Source: Gemmatimonadota bacterium (lineage in GTDB: Bacteria > Gemmatimonadota > Gemmatimonadetes > Gemmatimonadales > Gemmatimonadaceae). Taken from it: a stretch of DNA of 64,000 nucleotides. A program made the translations under genes and the position numbers. The notes beneath the pieces are model-generated. The model did not search any database and was not told the origin of the DNA. It was given only the letters and a program-made list of their open reading frames with translations. The stretch is from NCBI GenBank assembly GCA_016714015.1, contig JADJNZ010000007.1, positions 278,156-342,155 of the forward strand, given 5' to 3'. Positions 1 to 9,473 of the stretch are shown piece after piece; the stretch's first letter is position 1; every line of letters begins with the position of its first letter.

Positions 1-1447
1 CGACGGTGCTCTCGACGAACGCGTCACCGCCCTGCGCACGGGCGATCTCCTGCACCGTCGCGAGGCCAAGCCCGGTGCCTCCGCGCGCTTCCTTCGTGGT
101 GACGAAGGGGTCGAAGATGCTCGGCAGCAGATCGGCGGGGATGCCGCTCCCCGTGTCCGCGACGCTGAGCCGGATGTAGCGGCCGGGGAGCAGTGTCCGC
201 TGTTCGCTCGCTGCGTCGGTGACCTCGGCATCCGCGAGCGACACCGTCACGGTGCCCGGGGTCTTGTCCATGGCGTCGCGGGCGTTCACGAGGAGGTTCA
301 TCACCACCTGTTCGAACTGCGAGGCATCCATACGGAGGCGCGCCGTGGCCTCCACCGCCCAGCGGAGGCGGTGTGGCGCGGCGATGAGCCGGTCGCAGAT
401 GGGGGCCATGCCGCGCACCACATCGGCCGGGGCGAAGTGCTGCTCGGTAGTGGGGCGCTGGCGCGCGTAGTCGAGCAGTTGGCGCGTGAGCGCCATTCCT
501 TGACGACCGGCGGTCTCGATGGCGGCGATCTCCTCCTGCAGACGCGCGTCGCGCGGCGCGATGCGACTCGCCTCGCTGGAGGCGCCGACCACGACCGTGA
601 GCACGTTGTTGAAGTCGTGCGCGACGCCGCTCGCCAGGCGGCCGAGGCTCTGGAGGCGCTGCGAACGCGCGTCGCGCAACTCGGCGGCGTGGAGGGCCGC
701 GGCCTGCCGCATGGTGGCCGCGCGCTCGTTCTCCAGCGCGACGAAGAGGAGGATCGTGCCGAACGCGACCAGCCCCACGAGGTTGCTCGTGACGACGAAG
801 AAGTTGAGGGCACCCGCGGCGGTGTCGGCCCAGGGCACGAGCCGCACGACGAGATCGACGCCGATGACGACCGCCCGAAGCGCGAGGGCGAAGCGGAGGG
901 CGCTCGCGGTGAACGGCGCCTCGCGCACGGCACCGGCGGGGCCGGGGCGTCCGAGGGGCCAGAGGGCGTAGAGGTACGGGACCGCCGCCACACTCCGCGA
1001 CACGATGTACGTGAGCGTGGTGGCCGCCTCGGGCCAGGTCGCCCGCGCCGCCTCGAAGAGCACGGTGGTCGCGACCGCTGCAGCGGCCCAGCGTCCCAGG
1101 TGCTCCGAATCGCGCACGCCGGTGACCGCGGCGCCTTCCACCGTCGCGCGCAGCCGGCGGAGCAGGGGGGCGGACGCGAAGGAGGGGAGATGCAGCGCCA
1201 GCGTCCCCAGGTACTGGATGAGCGCGTGCTCCGTGAACCAGGCGCGCCAGTAGAAGTACGCGACGAGGTTGAGCGCGATCACGAGCTGCCACCACCAGAC
1301 GGTGGCGATGGTCCGCATGACGGGGCGCCGCAGGCGGAACGCGAGGAGACTCATCGCGAGCGTGAACGTCGCGGCGCAGGCGGCGTGCAGGATCCATCGC
1401 ACCTGTGCCGCCTGATCGTACAGCGAGACCGCGATGGGTTGGTGCAC
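1..1447 (-). CDS. Membrane sensor histidine kinase, C-terminus cut by window edge
   Basis: The protein autophosphorylates on histidine in a two-component system; its signal and partner are unknown. The first ~260 residues hold several hydrophobic segments, an integral-membrane sensor region. The phosphoacceptor box LASGVAHDFNN lies around 590-640. The ATPase domain shows NLLVNARDAM (N box), DTGSGIP (G1) and GGTGLGLA (G2), the last about 60 bp from the window edge, so only the extreme C-terminus, and any receiver domain, is missing. The start is uncertain: the GTG at 1447 is chosen because residues further upstream are very basic and unlike a kinase N-terminus, but no good ribosome site precedes it. 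It follows the propeller gene on the same strand. Confidence 0.85.
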   Translation of the reverse strand, partial: MHQPIAVSLYDQAAQVRWILHAACAATFTLAMSLLAFRLRRPVMRTIATVWWWQLVIALNLVAYFYWRAWFTEHALIQYLGTLALHLPSFASAPLLRRLRATVEGAAVTGVRDSEHLGRWAAAAVATTVLFEAARATWPEAATTLTYIVSRSVAAVPYLYALWPLGRPGPAGAVREAPFTASALRFALALRAVVIGVDLVVRLVPWADTAAGALNFFVVTSNLVGLVAFGTILLFVALENERAATMRQAAALHAAELRDARSQRLQSLGRLASGVAHDFNNVLTVVVGASSEASRIAPRDARLQEEIAAIETAGRQGMALTRQLLDYARQRPTTEQHFAPADVVRGMAPICDRLIAAPHRLRWAVEATARLRMDASQFEQVVMNLLVNARDAMDKTPGTVTVSLADAEVTDAASEQRTLLPGRYIRLSVADTGSGIPADLLPSIFDPFVTTKEARGGTGLGLATVQEIARAQGGDAFVESTV

Positions 1448-1572
1448 GGGCGTCGAGGCAGGGAGTCGGGCCGCGCGTACGGACCGATCGGGCCGTGGCG
1501 GCGTGGATAAACTCGCGCACCTGAAGCGCGGGCGCCACCTCGACTTCGATCGGATGCACACGCCCGCTCGGG

Positions 1573-2691
1573 CTACGGCACCCGCCCCACCCAGAGCAGG
1601 TCATCCTCGTCCGCGCGCGCGAGATAGATCGCCTCGGCGCCGAAGCCCGCGAGCAAGGTGCGCTGGGGCAACTGCACCCGGTCCACCCGGATCCCGCGCC
1701 GGTCGAACACGTCGTACACCTCGGGTGCGCCTCGCGCCGTGTGTCGTCGCACCCAGACGCGGTCCTGCCGGTCGATGATGATGCCCTCCGGCGCGAACGC
1801 CGGCTTGGCCGCGGCGAACCGTGCCTCGGGCACGGAGAGCTGCCCAGTGATCGGCGTCCCGTCGGGGCGATTGATGCGCACGTTCCCCGGCAGCGTGGCC
1901 CCGCGTCGGTCGGCGGCGACCGCCTCCCGGTCGGCCGCGGTGATCGGCAGCGCCTCGAAGGCGTACACCGGCCCCTGCACGACGCGCCCGTTCCGTTCCC
2001 GCCACTCCACGCGGTACGGCTCGGCGCGCACGATCGCCACGGCGCCGTCGCGCGCGACCGCGAAGCCGTCGGCGGGGGAGAAGGCGACGCGCAGGATCAT
2101 GCGGAATCCCTGGGACTCGTCGACGGCCGTGAACGGATTGCGGAGCTTCACGAGGGAGTCGAGGCGCTCGCCCCTGCGGCGCGTGACCCAGCTCTCCGTT
2201 GCTTCCCCGTCGCGCGCGACGCGCCCCAACGCCTCGCGGGCGTACTCGGCGCCATCGCCGTCGAGCACGTGCGGGTCGGCGGAGTTCGAGCTGAAGCTCA
2301 TGCCGCCCCCGACCGATTCGAACGGGACCGTCCCGAGCGGCGCGCCGGCGCGGGAGAAGCGCAGGTAGCGGCGCTGGATCTGGTCGAGCAAGCGGATCTC
2401 GCCGTCGCGCATCGCATACAGACCGCCCGGCTGTCCGTACTCGAGGGGGCCGCGTCCCTTGCTCGCGGCGGGCTTGTTGGTGCCGCGCGCGAGGTCCACG
2501 AGGTGCACCGCGAGTTCGCGGCCGTCGCTGACGAGGAGGCGGCCGTCGGGCAGCTCGAAGAGCCCGGTGATGCGGGAGAAGGCGTCGGGGGCTTCCCGCG
2601 TCGCGGCGGGGAGTTGTCGGGGGGCGGGCTCCTGGGCGACGAGGAACCCGGGGACGACCCCGAGGAGAAGTGCGCGGATGGGACGTGGCAT
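1573..2691 (-). CDS. Secreted 6-bladed beta-propeller-like protein
   Basis: The 372-residue protein starts with a signal peptide (basic start, hydrophobic LLLGVVPGFLVA, cut near AQE). The mature part has repeated blade-like strands, such as GLFELPDGRLLVSDG and PEGIIIDRQDRVWVRR, as in NHL/6-bladed propeller proteins. No catalytic motif is visible, so a binding or scaffold role outside the inner membrane is only inferred. The ATG at 2691 is chosen because it begins the signal peptide; the open frame runs much further upstream but antisense to the esterase gene. It lies upstream of the kinase gene on the same strand, with a 125-bp gap. Confidence 0.75.
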   Translation of the reverse strand: MPRPIRALLLGVVPGFLVAQEPAPRQLPAATREAPDAFSRITGLFELPDGRLLVSDGRELAVHLVDLARGTNKPAASKGRGPLEYGQPGGLYAMRDGEIRLLDQIQRRYLRFSRAGAPLGTVPFESVGGGMSFSSNSADPHVLDGDGAEYAREALGRVARDGEATESWVTRRRGERLDSLVKLRNPFTAVDESQGFRMILRVAFSPADGFAVARDGAVAIVRAEPYRVEWRERNGRVVQGPVYAFEALPITAADREAVAADRRGATLPGNVRINRPDGTPITGQLSVPEARFAAAKPAFAPEGIIIDRQDRVWVRRHTARGAPEVYDVFDRRGIRVDRVQLPQRTLLAGFGAEAIYLARADEDDLLWVGRVP

Positions 2692-2805
2692 GGTGACGAA
2701 TAGGGCACTCGCGGCGCCCGGCGGGATTCCTTCGCGGGACGGAGCGTACGGCCGTAGGGGCGAGTCGAGTTGCGGTGCGGGTGTGTCGCGCGGAGCATTC
2801 TTCAC

Positions 2806-4668
2806 ATGCCGATGCGTCGACTCCTGCTCGCCAGCTGTGTCGTGAATCTCGCCCTGGCCGGCGCCGCGCAGGCACAGCGCCCACTCAACCTCGACTTCGA
2901 GATCCCGAGTGCGAGTCTCGAGGACGAGGCGTGGGGCTGGTCGCGAGGCTGGTCGGCCTTCGCGGCAGGGCCGACCGCGCGCTTCTCGCTCGACACGGCG
3001 ACCAGTGCGCGGGGCAGGCGAAGCCTGCGCATCGTCGCGGCGGACACCGCCGAGGATGCCCCGGCGCGTGGCCTCATGTTGCAACTGCCGGGCGCCTTCA
3101 CGCGCGGCAAGCGGGTCACGCTCACGGGGGCGATCCGAGGCCGTTCGGTGCGCGGTCGCGCGTTCGTGACACTCGAGGCGTGGGGCGACCGCGTCGTTCC
3201 GGCGGCCGACACCGGCCGCCTGACGAGTGCCACCCCTGATGGTCCGTGGCAGCGATTCGCGCTCGCGATCGATGTCCCGCGGGACCCGAGCATCCACTCG
3301 CTCGTGATCATGCCAGCCGTCCAAGGAAGCGGCACCGCCTGGTTCGATGACCTCGCGCTCACGGTCGACGGCGTCGTGGTCGACCACCTCGACACGGGCA
3401 TACCACCAACGGCCGACCAGTCGCGATGGCTCGCCGCGCGCAGCGTCCCGCTCGTCCGCACCGGTCCCGAGGAGGCCGCGACCGAGGCCGCCGATCTCGC
3501 CCTGCTCGACCGCATCATCGGCGACGCGCGGGTCGTCGGACTCGGCGAGTCGACGCATGGCACGAGCGAGTTCTTCACCGTGAAGCACCGGGTCATCCAG
3601 CACCTGGTGCGCCGGCGGGGCTTCACCGTCTTCGCGCTCGAGGCCGATCAGCGTGCCGTCGCGCGGATCGACGCCTGGGTCAATGGTGGTCCCGGCTCGG
3701 CGCGGGACGCCCTGCGCTCGGTCTTCGCCGTCTGGAACACCGAGGAGATGCTGGCGCTCCTCGAGTGGATGCGAACGCATAACGCCACGGCGCTGCACAA
3801 GGTACGGGTCGTCGGCTACGACATGCAGGATCACCGGGAGCCGATGGACTCGCTGCTCGGCTTCCTCGCCACCGCCGACCCGGCCCACGGTGCTACGGTG
3901 GCCGCGCGCACCGCGGAGTACCGCGCGGCCGCGTCCTTCGCGACGCCGAACGTGCCCGACACGACCCGGGCGCGCTGGCACGCCACGGCCGACTCGATCG
4001 TCGGCGAGGTGCGCGCGCGTCGCGTCGCGTGGCTGGCGCGTGCGCGCACCGCGCGTGACTCCGCGCGCACCGAGGCGGCGGTGCACGATGCCGACCTGTT
4101 CCGGCAGGCCGCCCTCCTGAACGTCACGCTCGCGTCGCCCCTCCGCGACTCCCTCATGGCGGCCAACCTCGCCTGGGTCGTGCGCGGGCCGCATCGCGGC
4201 GCGCGCACCATCGTCTGGGCGCACGACCTCCACGTCAGTCGGGGCGGGGATCCGCGACGCAGCATGAACGCGGGGGCGCAGATGGGCGCCTATCTGGCGC
4301 ATTCGTACGGGCTGGACTATCGCGCCTTCAGTCTGCTCACGCGCGAGGGCGAATACACGGCGACGCGCAGCCTCTCGGATCATGCGCTCATCGCGGCCCG
4401 CGGGTATCCCGCACCGTCCGGCAGCGTCGAGGCGATGCTCGGTGCCTTGCCACGTCCGGACGGGCGCCCTGGCCTCATCGTCGACGTGCGGGTGCGCGAG
4501 GATGACCCGGAGGGAGCCTGGCTCTGGGCGCCGCACATTGTGCGGAGCATCGGTTACGCCGCGTACGACTTCGGATTCGAGATGGCGATCGTGGTCCCGC
4601 TCGAGTTCGATGGCATCATCTTCGTCGACCGGAGCACGTCGTCGCGGCCGTTGCGACGGTCACCGTGA
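2806..4668 (+). CDS. Erythromycin esterase family protein, secreted
   Basis: This 620-residue protein has a signal peptide ending near AQAQ, then a ~190-residue beta-rich region, possibly carbohydrate-binding-like (around FEIPSASLEDEAWGW). The erythromycin-esterase domain follows: LGESTHGTSEFF, the ALEADQ segment, and WAHDLHVSR near the C-terminus, matching the Glu/His positions of EreA/EreB. Known Ere enzymes are cytoplasmic and hydrolyse macrolide lactones. This one is predicted to be exported and has an added N-terminal domain, so its substrate may differ and macrolide resistance should not be assumed. The ATG at 2806 begins a good signal peptide. Its 3' end overlaps the convergent protease gene by 9 bp. 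Confidence 0.85.
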   Translation: MPMRRLLLASCVVNLALAGAAQAQRPLNLDFEIPSASLEDEAWGWSRGWSAFAAGPTARFSLDTATSARGRRSLRIVAADTAEDAPARGLMLQLPGAFTRGKRVTLTGAIRGRSVRGRAFVTLEAWGDRVVPAADTGRLTSATPDGPWQRFALAIDVPRDPSIHSLVIMPAVQGSGTAWFDDLALTVDGVVVDHLDTGIPPTADQSRWLAARSVPLVRTGPEEAATEAADLALLDRIIGDARVVGLGESTHGTSEFFTVKHRVIQHLVRRRGFTVFALEADQRAVARIDAWVNGGPGSARDALRSVFAVWNTEEMLALLEWMRTHNATALHKVRVVGYDMQDHREPMDSLLGFLATADPAHGATVAARTAEYRAAASFATPNVPDTTRARWHATADSIVGEVRARRVAWLARARTARDSARTEAAVHDADLFRQAALLNVTLASPLRDSLMAANLAWVVRGPHRGARTIVWAHDLHVSRGGDPRRSMNAGAQMGAYLAHSYGLDYRAFSLLTREGEYTATRSLSDHALIAARGYPAPSGSVEAMLGALPRPDGRPGLIVDVRVREDDPEGAWLWAPHIVRSIGYAAYDFGFEMAIVVPLEFDGIIFVDRSTSSRPLRRSP

Positions 4669-7245
4669 TGGAGGCGTGGCAGCCGCGGTGAGCCCCACGG
4701 CGTAGCCGGCATCACCCCAGGCGATGATCAGCTGGCCGTCCCGGACCGAGATGCTGAGCCGCTCCACTTCGCGCTCGAGCCCGTGCCGCACCATCGCGAT
4801 GCGGGTGAGGTCGCGCGCCGGAGCGTACTGGGTCCCGAAGACATCGACGAGGCGGCTCACGATCAACTGCGCTCCCTCCTCGGTCGGCAGCATCCAGAGC
4901 GTGTAGCGACCGGCCGGAACGACGCTCGCGCCGAGGCGGAGGTCGGCCGAGGTCTCGAAGTGCGTGGCCATGTCCGTGCCGAGCCTCCAGACGGTCCCCC
5001 ACGGCACGACGCCGCCCCAGATGCGGCGCCCCCGCGTGGACGGGCTACCGTGGATGATGCGGATCGCGGCCCCGTTCGCCTGCGCGAGGATCGTGTCGCG
5101 AGGCGAGAGTGCACCGAAGGTGGTGCCGTTGCGACCGTCCTCGCGCCAACGCTGCGCGATGGCCGTGGCATCGATGTCGGCTGCGCGCTCGACGCGGACC
5201 TGGTAGGTCGTGCCACGCCAGTCCGAGCGGATGAGGCGGCCGAGCGCGTCGAGCTTGACGCCGAAACGCCCCTGCCCGAAGTAGTCGATCTCCACGGAGT
5301 CCGCCGACGCGAACAGGATGCGCGTCCGACTCGGCGCCTGCTGGAACGCCGCCGGACTCAGGCGCACCAAGCTCCGCGCTGAATCGCTGGTGGCGCGACG
5401 CGCCTCGGCGACCGCGAGTTCGAGCACCTGGAATGACGATCCCAGCGGGATGGTCCCGAACGGGAACCCGCCATGCGGCGCGGCGATGCGGTGCGTGACG
5501 GCGGCGCCGCGGGCGACCGCGTGGCGGACGATACTGTCGGCCGTGAACTCCATCACCGATGCGAAGGGATCGGGCGCGCCGGACGGCGCGTTCACGTCCG
5601 CCTGCTCATAGCGGCGCAGTGCGCTGTCGTCGCCGAGGAGGATCCGATATCGCAACTCGCGCACCGCGGGGGCGCGCGTGATGAGCACGCCGGTGATCTC
5701 GTTGCCGACGCGTCGCGCCTCCTCGACCTGCACGGTGTCCCGCCCCAGGGTGACCACCCAGCCGTGGCGCACCGTCGCGGTGTCGCCGGACTGGTGCACG
5801 CGGCGCAGCAGCCCGATGACCTTCTCCGCGCGCACGCGGGCGCCGTCGCCCGCCGCCCAGCGCGCGTCGTGGGTGGGCGCGATGCCGGCGACCTCGCTCG
5901 TGCCGTCCGGCCGGAGGCGCACGCAGTCGGGCGCGCGGACGCGCAGTCCGACCGCGGGGAGGTCGAGGTACTCAGCTCCCGAGGTGAAGCCGCAGCCCGA
6001 GCCGTAGGTGCGTGCGCCGACCACCCAGGCCTCGGCGCCGTCGACGAGCTCCGCGACGAATTGCTCGGTCGCGGAGGCCGAGGCGCCGTCGGTCACCAGC
6101 ACGAGCGGACCCGTCCAGCCGCCGTTCACCGACCCGGAATGCGCGAGCGAGTTGATCTCGTGCGTGAGCGCCCCCGGTGGAGCGAATCCCGGGGCGAGCA
6201 TCGGCACCGGGCCGGCGGTCCAGAGGCCGGTGATCAGCCCGTCGCAGACGAGCGACCCGACGCCGAGCTGCCAGACCCGCGACCGATCGCACGGCGTTCG
6301 CGCCAACTCGATCGCTGCGGCGAGGCGATCGCGCGAGACGGCGAGCGTGTCGCGCCACCGGCCGGGCACGGCCAGCGGCAGGGCGCTGTCGACACGGGCG
6401 AGTGAGCGCTCGAGCCGAGCGCGGTGGCGGTCGTTGCGGATGAAGGCGACCCGCTGCGCGGGCAGCGGGCGCGGAGTGATGGCCCGTGCGGCCTTGCTCG
6501 CCCACTCGGTGCCGCCGCCGTTGCCCGTGACGTCGATGATCAAGGCGGACGGTCGTTCGCGCGCGAGCGTCCGCACGGCTTCAGCGAGGGCCGCGGCGAG
6601 CGTGTCGCCGATCGCGCGGCGGAGCGCGCTCGCGCAGGCGTCGTCGCACTGCGCTCCCGTGAAGCGGGCATGCACCTCCGGCCACGCGGACTCGCATGCC
6701 CATCCATGCGGTTCGTGACCGAAGGAGTGGATGCGTAGCACCGCGATCCGGTCGCCCTCGCGTTCGATGACGCCCGCCGTGAAGGGGAGTCGAGGCAGCG
6801 AGATCGCGCGCCAGTCATTCAGCCGTGCGAACGCGGTGCGCGACCGTTCCGCGCGATATCCGAACGCACGGCAAAGGGAGAGCGCCGGCGCATCGCGCGG
6901 CGGCCACTCGACGCCGGAACCGTCAGCCGGACCCCTCCGAATGGCGCGCGCCGAGAAGTGCCCGTCTTGGAACGCAGTCACGAACGCCACGAGCGCGGCG
7001 CGCGCTTCGCGCGTGCTCGTCGCCTTCCGGAGGAGCGTGTCGGTGCGCGCGTGCAGCGCGACGGGGTCCACGCCGTGCCGCACCTTCCAGTCGAAGTTGG
7101 CGTACTTCGTGGCTGTGTACTCCTCGAGTCGCGCCAGATCGCGGAGCCACTCGTCCCGTTCCCCCGGTAGCCCATGCGTGGACCGCTGGGCGGAGGCGAC
7201 GCAGGCGAGCAGCGCGAACATCGTCGCGAGGGCGCGAATCGTCAT
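4660..7245 (-). CDS. S41-family protease fused to C-terminal DUF2911
   Basis: The protein has 861 residues, with a signal peptide ending near ASAQ. The N-terminal half is an S41/IRBP-like domain: a helical region with FQDGHFSAR, then IIDVTGNGGG and TDGASASATEQF, which contains the expected catalytic Ser. The Lys used by CtpA/Tsp 25 residues later is Ser here (TYGSG). The C-terminal ~140 residues match DUF2911 (GGVVPWGTVWRLG, PAGRYTLWMLP), a domain often found alone in secreted proteins. The middle region is unassigned. It likely acts in the periplasm or at the cell surface on unknown substrates. The same strand carries another S41-type gene just upstream (7351-8856). Confidence 0.85.
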   Translation of the reverse strand: MTIRALATMFALLACVASAQRSTHGLPGERDEWLRDLARLEEYTATKYANFDWKVRHGVDPVALHARTDTLLRKATSTREARAALVAFVTAFQDGHFSARAIRRGPADGSGVEWPPRDAPALSLCRAFGYRAERSRTAFARLNDWRAISLPRLPFTAGVIEREGDRIAVLRIHSFGHEPHGWACESAWPEVHARFTGAQCDDACASALRRAIGDTLAAALAEAVRTLARERPSALIIDVTGNGGGTEWASKAARAITPRPLPAQRVAFIRNDRHRARLERSLARVDSALPLAVPGRWRDTLAVSRDRLAAAIELARTPCDRSRVWQLGVGSLVCDGLITGLWTAGPVPMLAPGFAPPGALTHEINSLAHSGSVNGGWTGPLVLVTDGASASATEQFVAELVDGAEAWVVGARTYGSGCGFTSGAEYLDLPAVGLRVRAPDCVRLRPDGTSEVAGIAPTHDARWAAGDGARVRAEKVIGLLRRVHQSGDTATVRHGWVVTLGRDTVQVEEARRVGNEITGVLITRAPAVRELRYRILLGDDSALRRYEQADVNAPSGAPDPFASVMEFTADSIVRHAVARGAAVTHRIAAPHGGFPFGTIPLGSSFQVLELAVAEARRATSDSARSLVRLSPAAFQQAPSRTRILFASADSVEIDYFGQGRFGVKLDALGRLIRSDWRGTTYQVRVERAADIDATAIAQRWREDGRNGTTFGALSPRDTILAQANGAAIRIIHGSPSTRGRRIWGGVVPWGTVWRLGTDMATHFETSADLRLGASVVPAGRYTLWMLPTEEGAQLIVSRLVDVFGTQYAPARDLTRIAMVRHGLEREVERLSISVRDGQLIIAWGDAGYAVGLTAAATPPSR

Positions 7246-7288
7246 CTCGGCATCCTAGGAGAGCGCCGCCGCGCGGTGCCACTCCCGC

Positions 7289-7297
7289 GGGATGAAT
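7289..7297 (-). promoter_or_regulatory. Copy of shared 9-bp motif ATTCRTCCC upstream of S41-DUF2911 gene
   Basis: On the minus strand this site reads ATTCATCCC followed by GCGGGAG, about 44 bp upstream of the ATG at 7245. The same 9-mer precedes the S41-type gene at 14473, where CGCGGGG also follows a little further on, and related copies lie in other intergenic regions. It could be a promoter element or a regulator site; neither is shown. Confidence 0.3.
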
Positions 7298-7350
7298 CGT
7301 TCCGCCGCGAGGATGGACCGTCGGGGTGAGCCAACCGCACTGTCGGACGA

Positions 7351-8856
7351 TCATGGGCGACGCAGCTCCGTGAGCCACGCACCGGACGTCGAGATGCTCC
7401 GATCCGGCACGACGCCCGTCGTATTGTGCCCACCCGCTGGCAGTCGCCCAGACGTCGCGATGAGTGGCATCGACAGCGTCTGTCCCATCGCCGGGCACGC
7501 GACCCGTGCAAGGATCGTCGACTGGTAGTCGATGCTCCCGCCGGTCGGCGCACCGACGATCGGCGCGCGTCCCATGCGCCGGGCCCAGAGCACGACCTGC
7601 TCGGCCGCCGAGACCGTCGCGCCGTCCGTGAGGACGAACACGTGCTGGTCCTCACGCGGGCGCCTCCGCGGCCGCGGCGGAAGTCGCTCGCGCGCGGTCG
7701 GGTCGAACGGGATGAGCTCCCCCGGATGGGCGCGCAGTCGATCGACGAGCCCTTTCGGCGTCCAGCCCATGCGCTCCCACGCGGCGATCATCGTGGGCGA
7801 ACTGCGCACGAGCGCTTCTGCCGGCCTCGTCGCGTCGGCCTGGTCGGTCGGGAGACGGTCGCTCCAGAGGAAAGGGAGCAACGGCGCCACCTGTCCCGAG
7901 CTCCCACCCTCGTTGCCGCGCAGGTCGACCACGAGGCGCTGTCGGGTGCGAAGACGATCCCATGCGGCATCGATGGCCGCGGCGAGTACGCCGCCGTAGG
8001 CCGGATCGAACGTCACGACGGAGATCACCGCCGTGGAGTCGTCCGGGAAATCGATCACTGGCCGCCGTGGGTCGAGCGTGTCGATGAACGCGAGCGCCTC
8101 GGAGGGATCGACGCGGCCCCAGAGCATCGGTGCCATCCGGAGGAGCGCGCCGCGCGAGAGCTCCACCGGCGACGTCCGCGGCAGGAACGTGTCGTCCCAC
8201 ACCGTGGCGACCCACTTGCCGTCGTCGTCGCGGACGAACTCGGCGCGTACCTGTCCTGGCACCCAGGGCCCGCTGTCGACCGCGACCACCACGCCCGTCG
8301 CACGATCGCGCGCATCGCCCTTTGCGATCACGGCGATGCGGTACCCCGGCCCGCGCCAGATGCCTTCGACGGGCGCGAGGACGATGCCGCGCGCGCGTCG
8401 GGCGATCAGTGAATCGCGCACGGCGCGCTCGTTCCACGGGTCGCTCGCCGAGATCGGGTGCCGCGGTCGGGCATCGCGCCGAGCCGTCAGTCCCGCGGAG
8501 TCGGCCGCGGGCCGATCGAGGATCAGGAGGTGTCCGTCATGGAAGAAGCGGACGAGTCGTCGCAGGAGCGCCGAACAGGTGCCGGCGTGAGCACCGGCGG
8601 CCAACGGTCGCAGTGAATCGACGTGCGCGCGCCACGCGATGGCGCGGTCGCCGCGGACCTCGAGCGGGAAGGCGACATAGTCCGCTTCGATCCGTTCGAC
8701 GGTCCCCAAGAGGATGGCGGCACAGTCACAGGGTGGGGCAGGGCGGGAGGTCTGCGCGAGGAGGGGCACCGCGACGACGGCGGCGAGGAGTCCGGAGGCG
8801 ATCGCGGCGGCGACTGCGCGTCGGCGAATGGTCGAACGAGAGCATGAGATGGGCAT
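7351..8856 (-). CDS. S41-family peptidase-like secreted protein
   Basis: A 501-residue protein with a long n-region and a hydrophobic segment ending in VPLLAQ, so probably exported. S41 features are FFHDGHLLILD in the helical N-terminal part, VVDLRGNEGGSSG, and LTDGATVSAAEQ with the expected Ser, then IVGAPTGGS where Lys is replaced by Ser. This agrees with the IRBP/tricorn-like S41 branch rather than CtpA. The substrate is unknown. Its start faces the ECF sigma gene across an 83-bp divergent region, so the sigma factor could control it, but no shared promoter motif was recognised. Confidence 0.82.
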   Translation of the reverse strand: MPISCSRSTIRRRAVAAAIASGLLAAVVAVPLLAQTSRPAPPCDCAAILLGTVERIEADYVAFPLEVRGDRAIAWRAHVDSLRPLAAGAHAGTCSALLRRLVRFFHDGHLLILDRPAADSAGLTARRDARPRHPISASDPWNERAVRDSLIARRARGIVLAPVEGIWRGPGYRIAVIAKGDARDRATGVVVAVDSGPWVPGQVRAEFVRDDDGKWVATVWDDTFLPRTSPVELSRGALLRMAPMLWGRVDPSEALAFIDTLDPRRPVIDFPDDSTAVISVVTFDPAYGGVLAAAIDAAWDRLRTRQRLVVDLRGNEGGSSGQVAPLLPFLWSDRLPTDQADATRPAEALVRSSPTMIAAWERMGWTPKGLVDRLRAHPGELIPFDPTARERLPPRPRRRPREDQHVFVLTDGATVSAAEQVVLWARRMGRAPIVGAPTGGSIDYQSTILARVACPAMGQTLSMPLIATSGRLPAGGHNTTGVVPDRSISTSGAWLTELRRP

Positions 8857-8939
8857 GCTGACTTCACACCCGTCGCCCCTCGTCCGCTTACCGGCGTGTC
8901 CGCGTAAGCGTCTCCGGCCCCGCCGGTGTGATAGGATTC

Positions 8940-9473
8940 ATGATGCCCTCCGTCGCCCCCTCGAACGACGCCGAGTCGTTCGAACGCCTCTACCGCGCCC
9001 ACCGGGAGCAGGTCTTCGCGACCTGTTTCCGGCTCTGCGGCGACCGCGTGAAGGCAGGCGAATGGATGCAGGACGTGTTCGTGCGGATCTGGGAACAATG
9101 GGGGGCGCTTGACGACCCGCAGGATGCGGGCGGCTGGGTGCACCGGGTGACGCTCCACACGGTCTTCAACGTGAAGCGCTCGGACCGGCGCCGGTTGGCG
9201 CGCGTCGCGCTCGCGGACGATCTCGCCTCGGCGCTCCCTGAACCGTCGTCGGGGGGCGTCTCACCGTTCGCGACGCCGGCACCGATGCGTCGCATCGCGC
9301 TCGACCGGGCGATGGAGACGCTGACGGGGCGCGCGCGCGAGGTCTTCGTGCTGCACGACGTCGAGGGGCACTCGACGGACGATGTCGCCCATCTGCTCGG
9401 CATGGCACAGAGCACGGTCCGCGTGCAGCTGGCGCGCGCTCGCGCGCGGCTGCGGGAGGCGCTCTCGGCATGA
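8940..9473 (+). CDS. ECF-type RNA polymerase sigma factor
   Basis: The protein has about 177 residues. Region 2 is visible in the N-terminal half (FERLYRAHREQVFATCFRL, then WMQDVFVRIWEQW), and a C-terminal region 4 helix-turn-helix in LTGRAREVFVLHDVEGHS followed by VAHLLGMAQSTVRVQLARAR. It would direct RNA polymerase to a small regulon. The start is ATG 8940 or the adjacent ATG 8943; an AGGA at 8933-8936 fits 8943 slightly better. Its stop overlaps the next gene by 4 bp, so the two are translationally coupled; that partner is likely its membrane anti-sigma factor. Confidence 0.93.
   Translation: MMPSVAPSNDAESFERLYRAHREQVFATCFRLCGDRVKAGEWMQDVFVRIWEQWGALDDPQDAGGWVHRVTLHTVFNVKRSDRRRLARVALADDLASALPEPSSGGVSPFATPAPMRRIALDRAMETLTGRAREVFVLHDVEGHSTDDVAHLLGMAQSTVRVQLARARARLREALSA

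Noticed and set aside
2747..2756. 10-bp palindrome TACGGCCGTA in the divergent region before the esterase gene
   Set aside because: Too short to separate from chance in GC-rich DNA, and no second copy was noticed near other genes.
2806..4668. Macrolide resistance determinant
   Set aside because: The domain matches erythromycin esterase, but the protein is exported and has an extra N-terminal domain, so a resistance role is not supported by the sequence alone.
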